Positions 57,360 to 64,000 of a DNA stretch of 64,000 bases are shown piece after piece. Under the pieces are notes generated by a model, which saw only the letters and a list, made by a program, of their open reading frames with translations, ran no database searches and was not told the DNA's origin. The stretch is from Ananas comosus. Lineage: Eukaryota > Streptophyta > Magnoliopsida > Poales > Bromeliaceae. The translations under genes and the position numbers were made by a program. The stretch lies in NCBI RefSeq assembly GCF_001540865.1, contig NC_033637.1, positions 9,789,078-9,853,077 on the forward strand, in the 5' to 3' direction. Each line of letters begins with the position of its first letter. The first letter of the stretch is position 1.

Positions 57360-57493
57360 TTCTCTAACAGACTCTAACAGCAGGGACATATTTGCATAAC
57401 ATTACACTTTTGCAGGGACAACTTATGGAGTTTCCAATTTGCAGGGATATTTCTGCAATTCACTATGTTTGCAGGGACCTGTATGCAAATAAG
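57360..57493 (-). repeat. right terminal inverted repeat of the MULE
   Basis: On the minus strand it has TTATTTGCATACAGGTCCC, GTGAATTGCAGAAATATCCC and CCATAAGTTGTCCCTGC, mirroring 40674-40805. Confidence 0.85.
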
Positions 57494-57494
57494 T

Positions 57495-57806
57495 GCTTTT
57501 ACTTTTTACCTTTTCAAATATACCCTTCTATCAGCACTAACTTTTCTTATTTGCCTTTAAGTTAAGGACAAAAGAGGTTTTTGATTTTTTTTTTAAACTC
57601 TAGTGAAAATTTAATTCGGATTTAATTGAAAAAATTTGACAGGTACTAATAACTGGAATATTTTTTAATAAGGGAAAATATACCATCTGAAATAAAAAAA
57701 AAAGGAATATTTAGAATTCCGTATAATTGGTGGGGTCTTCATACAATTTTACCAAAATGGTGGGCACCGCCTATGATTAATTCGGCTCCGCTGTGCACAA
57801 AAGCAT
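57495..57806 (+). repeat. right copy of the ~300-bp direct repeat flanking the MULE
   Basis: CTTTTACTTTTTACC to GCACAAAAGCATTTT, same orientation and content as 40372-40670. It begins immediately outside the right inverted repeat. Confidence 0.85.
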
Positions 57807-57821
57807 TTTGTTGGGGTTGTT

Positions 57822-57862
57822 TTGTGTGCGTGCGCACGCGCGCACGTGTGCACGTACACGTG
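57822..57862. repeat. alternating purine-pyrimidine, self-complementary tract
   Basis: About 40 bp of strict RY alternation with GTGCGTGCGCACGCGCGC and ACGTGTGCACGTACACGTG. It is both Z-DNA-prone and rich in short palindromes. Confidence 0.8.
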
Positions 57863-57869
57863 TTGTTTT

Positions 57870-59190
57870 TGGGGTGGAACCCTAAATTAAATGTTTTGCA
57901 TATAAATTTACCAAGGTTACTTTCATTCACACCCTCTAAATTTCATAAATATTATAAATATTCTGATAAATTTTATTATATCATAATTATTCTTCAAAAT
58001 ACATACTTTTTTAAAAAAATATCTTCGCCGTCATATTCCGTCTCTTTGAATAATGTTAATCTTAGTTTAGATAGTGGTAAAATTTGAAATGTTTATTTTG
58101 ACCGTGAGTTGAGAAATTTTTGAAGAGTATATTAATTAGATGATTTTATTATTTAACCCCTAACTTTTGTTCGTTATTTGTTTAACATCCAAACTAAGAT
58201 TGTTCACGGGAATTCTTTAGTACTTTTAATTGTATAGATTCGTTGCATATCTTTTCATGTTCTATCACTCTCTACTTGGAAACCCACTCTCTTTCACCAA
58301 AATATGAGTTTAAACTTCAGTATTAGTTTAATATCCTAATATTAGTGGTATCTATTGTTTTAAGGACAAACTTTTTTTTTTCCCGCCGAATTCGGCTCTC
58401 CAAATCGGCAAGCGTAGCACCGCTCATTGTAAAAATATGGATATGCACGCACATTAACCACTATCCAATCCATGGCCAGTCGATTTCCCCCTCCTGGGGT
58501 ATGTTTGTTTGAGTGAGAGTGGAAGGGACTGCAGTTGTTTTTAACTGTAAATATCTACTTTCGTGGTTTGGTTTGCTGTAAAATAAATTCACCTATAACT
58601 CTGTTTTCCCAAATTACTTGAATTGGTTATATCTTGGATAGCGCCGAAGCCAATTACAGAAGAGAAAGAAAGAAATAATAAAAGATTAACATGCGCAACT
58701 TTTTTCCGTGCTCTTATATATATTGTAGTATGAAAATTTTTATAAAAATAAATAAAAAAGTCAGATAATTAGGGTTTTATAGCACTAACTTACTCTCAAA
58801 CAAAAAATGGTGTGACAAAATTTGTTATCTGAACTTCAGTTCAACTATAAAAATCATTTTCGACTTAAAATATACTTATGTTTGGAAGTACGAACATCTT
58901 ATTCTACATATCTCTTTTATCCATTCAAGAAATTTGTTCATCCTATTTGGATATTGGGATAAGTTAAGGAATTTTCTTATGCATGTGATTGGAAGCTAGA
59001 AGATTGATTTTTGCTCATTGATAGATCCTGATATCTATGAGTTGGTAAGACAACGTGTTTCACCTGCAAGTTTATTTACCTTATTTTGGAAAATAACTTG
59101 AAGGTCCAACACGGCATTTCATTCTAGACATTTGATTATCCTCACTCAAAAAATATTACGAGCTATCTAAATCAAAGAAATATGCAAACA
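57870..59190. other. intergenic DNA, no gene recognised
   Basis: AT-rich sequence without a credible open frame or known terminus. The 104-codon frame at 57773-58087 spans the RY tract and has no domain. Confidence 0.5.
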
Positions 59191-59203
59191 AGATATTTGT
59201 ACA

Positions 59204-59354
59204 ACCGACCGTCCCTAGAGCAAGTGGCAAAGGGCTTGGTGGCTGGTACTCGAGACCCAAGTTCGAATCCTAGTTGATTCATATTTCTAGCTAAGTTTAT
59301 TTCTAAATGAAATAAACGAAGCGGGTAGCGTGCTACCTATCCTTCAAAAAAAAA
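59204..59354 (+). mobile_element. tRNA-derived SINE, copy 3, full length
   Basis: It begins ACCGACCGTCCC, has an A-box-like TGGCAAAGGG (59225-59234) and B box AGTTCGAATCC (59260-59270), spaced 25 nt apart as in tRNA genes. The tRNA-unrelated part contains TTATTTCTAAATGAAATAAA and CGGGTAGCGTGCTACC, and a tail of ten A follows. Perfect 13-bp target repeats AGATATTTGTACA lie at 59191-59203 and 59355-59367. It is the reference copy for the family in this window. Confidence 0.9.
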
Positions 59355-59837
59355 AGATATTTGTACATCTAAATAGGACCCCGTCTACAAGTCAAAAATA
59401 AGTTATCTGATGATAGCTCATACACTAGTATAGATTTTCTTTTATAATTTCAAATAAGAATTGATATTAGCTTTTTGAAAAATCTTGATGGCTAGAATTT
59501 GGTCAGTGTAGTGTTCAGTTATGCGGCAATTTGTCTTATTCTAAAAAATGACTTGAAGGTTGAATGTCTATAGTTATTTATTTTTAGACTTTTGATCATG
59601 CTTTTGATGTTCCACTTCTTGAGTAAGGGGGTGTTTGGTTCCTCAGGAAAGCATAAAAAACTATTTTTTAGAGATAAAGTTTTTCACGGAAAATGTCACT
59701 TTCTATAGTTTTTGTTTTGCGAGTAAAAAAATTTAGAAAATGAAAATACTATTTTTCTATGAGATAGTGTTTTCATAGAAAATTAGTGTTTTCAACATTT
59801 GGTATCAGGGCGAGTACCAAATTTTCAACACAAATAT

Positions 59838-60610
59838 GGGATGTGTTTGGTTCGAAGTCGGAATTGATATCGGAGTCGGAACGAGAATAAGTTGGAAACG
59901 GAATCGAAATGATTCATTACCTCATTCTATTTGGTTAGCCAGCTGAATCGGAATTGAAATAAATCATTCCCATTGTAGTTGTTTGGTTCATATAGATATC
60001 AGGAAAGTAATCAAATTAATATGTTAATTTTATCTTTATAATATATTAGTTTAAATTCAAACTGAAAATTAAATATTAAAAATTTATGTCAAAATTTTAA
60101 ATATATTTTTTTAAAAATTAAAATTTGAAATTGAACGGATAATTCAAAATATGAAACTAAATTTTGATTTATTCAAATTCAAACTTAAAATTATAATTAT
60201 AATTTCAATTTCAATTTGAATCCATAAATTTAATTTAAATTTTAAATAAAATTTGAATAAAACTTAAGATTTTAAATTAAATTTAAATTTATAAACTAGA
60301 TTTAAAATGCTTGATTTAAGGTAAAATTTAAATTTAAATTTATAAATATAATTTTTAAAAACTTAAACTTATATTTTAATTAAAAAATAAGCTTAAAAAG
60401 TTAAATTTAATCCGAGCAAATCCATTCCGTGCGGATTCAATTCCCAATCTGGCCTCCTAGGCCGGATTGGAAAAGAGGGTAATTGGGGTGATTCCCATTC
60501 ATCCGGGAATCAGAATCGAAATAGAAATTCCACGTACCAAACAGGGACAAATGAATTCATCCATTCCGATTCCGATTTCAAAATGAAAAATGGGCGAACC
60601 AAACACGCCC
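59838..60610. mobile_element. MITE-like element with GTGTTTGGTTCG ends
   Basis: The left GGGATGTGTTTGGTTCG and right CGAACCAAACACGCCC are inverted. Subterminal TCGGAATTGATATCGGAGTC and CCGATTCCGATTT phrases mirror each other. The AT-rich interior has TTTAAATTTGAATTT variants. Target duplication is unclear. 59630-59837 holds another GTTTGGTTCC start of unknown extent. Confidence 0.55.
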
Positions 60611-60630
60611 TTGGTCTACAAGTTATTCTT

Positions 60631-61467
60631 AAGGCTACGTTTTGTTCAAAGGATAAAAGAAGAATAAGAGATTTATTCCTCTTATTCTTCCAAATAGTGT
60701 TAAAATTGCCAAGAACTATTATTCTCCTCTTAACGGGTTATTCCGGAATAACCCGTTAAGAGGGGAGAATAGTAGTTCCACCTATTAGGTGGAACAAGCT
60801 ATTCTCTACCTTATTCCTCTCTACTAATTAAATTATTAATAATTATAAATTATAATTAATTAACCCAATTAATTTTTTTAATAATTGACTAATTAATTAT
60901 TTAACTTATTAAATTAATAAATATTTAAATAATAGTTTATTTATAATTTATTATTATTTATCTAATTAAATAGTTAGCCATATGATATGCTTATTCAATC
61001 ATTAACTAATATTTATATTATTTAAATAATTAGTATTTTAATTTATATAATTAATATATTAACTTAAAATAAATGATTAAATAATTAATTAATATTAACA
61101 TATTGACTTAATATTAACTTATAATTATTTACTAATTAATGTCATCTTCGTCATCTCATATAGTAATTTTAATTAATTTATAAAATAATTTTGATTAATT
61201 TATTTATTAACTTAAAATATTATTTTACTAATACTTAATTAGATGCTTATTGTTTTAATAAATTATTTTTATTTTCAATCATAATTACTCTTATCCCTAC
61301 TATTCCAACCCAATCAACCAAACATAACTTTTTTTATTTCTCTAAATATCTCGATCCTTGTCCAAAGACTCCAAACACAAATTTAAATTAATTCCTATCT
61401 ATCCCAGAAGTTATACATATCCGAAGAATAAATAAAAATAGCTTATTTTCGAACCAAATAATACCTT
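60631..61467. mobile_element. AT-rich MITE-like element flanked by TTAA
   Basis: The left AAGGCTACGTTTTGTTC and right GAACCAAATAATACCTT are weak inverted repeats, with TTAA on each side. 60715-60775 contains a strong palindrome around TCTTAACGGGTTATTCC, also seen at 54920-54955 in the Harbinger-like element. The last 45 bp are duplicated in tandem to about 61515. Confidence 0.45.
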
Positions 61468-61515
61468 AAGAATAAATAAAAATAGCTTATTTTCGAACCA
61501 AATGATACCTTAAGA

Positions 61516-63419
61516 TAAGATAAATTACCTCACAGGTGAAATATCTTAAAGAACCAATCAATGGTGGCTGAGACTTTACAAGGAGTAAAATTAAACTCTT
61601 GGATTGCAATCACAAATTAAAGTCCTCACCAGCATTTAATGAATTGCTAGGTAACTTCTTTTGACGTTCGAACAATGAATAAATTTTCTATAAAGGATTA
61701 GAAGAAATGTTGATCCAAGGGGTCACTTAGTTGCACATAATTGTAATTGTACTACAGTTTTAATTACATACGGATCCAAATAATGTGTTTGATTGATCCA
61801 CTTGATTCCAACTGCTGTAGTTGGAAACACACAAGAAGGCTTACTTGAATCCGATTACTGTAGTTGAAATTGTATAAGAAGGCTCAACTACAATATGTGG
61901 AACTACACACAAATTAGCTACAGTTCCTATCTCGAGACAATAGACTCAAGAGACTAATAAGTTAAGTTGGGTAAGCCTGATAAGTTGAGTAGAGGTGCGG
62001 TCCACAATGTTGGCTTAAATGAACCAGCATTCTGCCCTGTGGCGAAAGGCCATGTGGGCCGAGTCATGTTCGAAATGGCGTGAGGCTGGGTTGGGCCGAG
62101 TCATGTTCGAAATGGCGTGAGGCTGGGTTGGCCGAGTCACAATCGAAACCCGTGGACGTTGTTTCTGTACGCTTTAAGTGAATTGGTTGTGTATTTCTAA
62201 CAGCTCAAGCTTTTGGGATTAATGGTTAGCGCCAACGATCCGACACACAAGAGGCCTAATGGCAAGAGGCCCAACAATAGACCCCAACAATAGACCTAAT
62301 ATTCAGGTGGGTTAAGTCAGGTCTAAGCCCATGAGCGCTGTGGTTGAACCCTTAAATACAATGAGTGCGCCCGTCCTACTAGCACTTGCTTTTGAGAGAA
62401 TTAGTTAGCGCTTACGATCCACAAATTGTACTTCAAAAAAAGTTTATCTTTGCAGCCATGTGTGACTTACATGTGTGGCAAAGTACATGGGTCCCCATTT
62501 TAAATTGTGTGATATTGTAGGGGTGTTCGCAGTTTGGTTCTGGACAAAAGACTAAATCAAATTAAACTAATAAATATTGTTGGGCTTTTGATTGTGAAAA
62601 TAGCTAAAATTCAGTTTCCGATTCTGGTTCAATTTGGTAACTTCTACTTAGTTAAGCGAATTCAAAACAAAATTATTATACAGTTATAAACATGGTTCTT
62701 ATCATAACCATTCATTGATTCAAAATCCTATGCTTAAGATCAAATCTTTTACGCATATGCATTGCTACACTGCTAGTGCTACTCATCACAATATTCGAAA
62801 CTATAAGGTTTTGATTCAACTTTTGTATGCGTAATTGATTCAGTCAAAAAAGTTTAGTTAAAATTTTAAATTTTATTTTTTTCAAAATTTTTTTGGAATT
62901 ATTATTTTTATTAATTTATTTTAGAGATTTTTTTTTTGATTTTTAGGATTTATTGTGTGAATAAATTTCTAAAGATTAGGAATATGAATTTGAAAGTTTT
63001 AAATTAGAATTAGATTTATTTGTTTCAGGAAAGTCCCTAGAATCATGAGATTCGATTAGAATTAGAAATAGAATTTGATTTATTATAAATAGGCTTGATA
63101 TCTATTATAAAAGGAAAGTTTTGGTTAATGAAAATTTATTTTAGAGCCTTGTGATATTTCTTAGTGCCTGTATGGTTTATATCTAGCCTATGTGGTCTAT
63201 CCTCCTCCTTCTTTCTTCTTCCTTTACTCTTTCTCTTTTCTTTCCCTGTGCTACAATATTTGGGGCCTACTGTTATCTAGTCTACATCAGTAATTTCATA
63301 TATGACGCAGTTTTGATTTGTATATCATAGATTAATTCATAAGAAAATTGGAATATATAGTTTGAAACCTAGATGTGGAAATCAAAATGAAATTAATTCA
63401 TTTGGTGTGAAATTTTGGA
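61516..63419. other. intergenic DNA with small tandem duplication and LTR-like text
   Basis: 62062-62135 contains two tandem copies of GCCGAGTCATGTTCGAAATG followed by GCGTGAGGCTGGGTTGG. 63085-63170 has a TTATAAATAGGCTTG phrase, then a leader-like stretch with GAAAATTTATTTTAGAGCC. This looks like the promoter part of a copia LTR, but no boundaries were found. Otherwise nothing is recognised. Confidence 0.4.
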
Positions 63420-63424
63420 GTAAA

Positions 63425-63560
63425 CAGAATACAACTAAAAGGCAGTACTAGTACAGAAAGCGTCCAAGCATGATTAGCTTGCAAAACTTGAATTTCAACT
63501 TCCATATCTTCATGCCATTTGGAATCAACAACAACTCGCTCAAAGTTGGTAGGTTAGATG
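63425..63560 (-). pseudogene. copia reverse-transcriptase N-terminal scrap
   Basis: The minus strand encodes ERVVVDSK followed by WHEDMEVEIQVLQANHAW and TL. This matches the start of the copia RVT_2 domain (usually W..AM..E...L..N.TW.L). Similarity ends after about 45 codons; there is no further domain. 63561-64000 shows nothing recognisable beyond GGTGGTGG-type repeats at 63720-63760. Confidence 0.6.
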
Positions 63561-64000
63561 GGATGATGAGAAACGAGAAAATGATAAATGATCAGAAAGA
63601 CGATGTGACGTACTTACAGAAATAGAATCGAGCGAAGGTGCAATTGGAGACGGTGAAGTTGGACAATTTTAATCTTTTAAATATGTGGTGATTGTTTATG
63701 CAGAGTAGAGCGATGTAGGAGTGGTGGTAGTGGTGGTGGAGGTAGGTGTAGGGGCGGTGAAATAGTATCAGGCGGTGAAGTTGTTGGTGTTGGCTTCCTT
63801 GTGTTTGAGTATAGCATCAAAATGCTCAAGTAATGAATGTAGTAAGATAACATATGAAAGCTCAAAAGGAGTTCATGAAACATGACATTTCTACTGTTGG
63901 GGGTATGAATGGAGATCAAGTAAATTATGGTCTTGAGGCGTGTAAGTTCACTTTCTTTAAGGTGATATTTGTCCCCACTCGAATGTATGTTGTCGGGTTA

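Larger units (their letters stand above)
40674..57493. mobile_element. MuDR-like element (MULE) with two genes and nested insertions
   Basis: Inverted ends of about 130 bp (40674-40805 and 57360-57493) enclose a decayed MuDR-type transposase gene on the minus strand (56631 to 42310). An intact GRF zinc-finger gene lies on the plus strand (41197-41624). The two genes converge, as mudrA and mudrB do in maize MuDR. A 10.1-kb LTR-type insertion (43188-53283) and a 1.1-kb Harbinger-like insertion (54824-55952) lie inside. Without them the element is about 5.6 kb, in the usual range for autonomous MULEs. No 9-11 bp target duplication is visible directly at the ends; instead a direct repeat of about 300 bp flanks the element. 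Confidence 0.8.

Noticed and set aside
59225..59270. A tRNA gene, suggested by A and B boxes
   Set aside because: The spacing fits a tRNA promoter but no cloverleaf is intact. The tail, A-run and target repeats identify a SINE.

Overview
This window is plant nuclear DNA, most likely from a monocot. It is AT-rich and packed with nested plant transposons: Ty3/gypsy chromovirus, Ty1/copia, MULE, Helitron, PIF/Harbinger, hAT-like, SINE and LINE. The few gene-like islands are very GC-rich. I cannot name the species. I recognise one likely host gene; nearly everything else is mobile-element sequence, captured gene fragments, tandem repeats or featureless AT-rich DNA. One assembly gap lies at 18559-19143.

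Layout, left to right. 1-3292: AT-rich repeats with an hAT-like fragment and two Helitron 3' termini. 3293-12610: nested minus-strand Del/Tekay-type gypsy elements, with one truncated LTR, one complete LTR of about 4.2 kb and a decayed pol region. 12611-13512: more Helitron-related AT repeats. 13513-15815: a patchwork of GC-rich gene fragments (PADRE-like, SCARECROW, CCCH zinc finger) joined by palindromic ATTAATGGTGTAAT linkers and followed by plastid 23S rRNA and rpoB pieces. 15900-18558: an hAT-like repeat, a recurrent T/C-rich repeat and GA/GC tandem repeats up to the gap. 19144-22824: a foldback MULE MITE with a 9-bp target duplication and a Harbinger element. 22900-26000: a plus-strand gypsy integrase remnant with its LTR, which hosts a SINE. 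26443-30158: a second SINE and a gag-only copia element whose 3' LTR contains a solo LTR.

32180-36400 holds the host locus. It is a minus-strand, two-exon trihelix transcription factor gene of the ASR3 type, with a phase-consistent intron but several frameshifts in the GC-rich first exon, followed by a GA/CT-rich 5' flank.

40372-57806 is the most interesting block. A MuDR-like element of about 16.8 kb has long terminal inverted repeats. It carries a decayed minus-strand transposase gene and, convergent to it at the left end, an intact two-exon gene for a small GRF zinc-finger protein with a hydrophobic tail. A 10.1-kb LTR-type insertion made almost wholly of consecutive tandem-repeat arrays (5-bp target duplication GTGTA) splits the transposase in an intron, and a 1.1-kb Harbinger-like element splits an exon. 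Subtracting both leaves about 5.6 kb, close to the size of a typical autonomous MULE. The whole element is flanked by a direct repeat of about 300 bp.

57870-64000 is intergenic: a SINE with a perfect target duplication, several MITE-like elements and a copia reverse-transcriptase scrap at the right edge.
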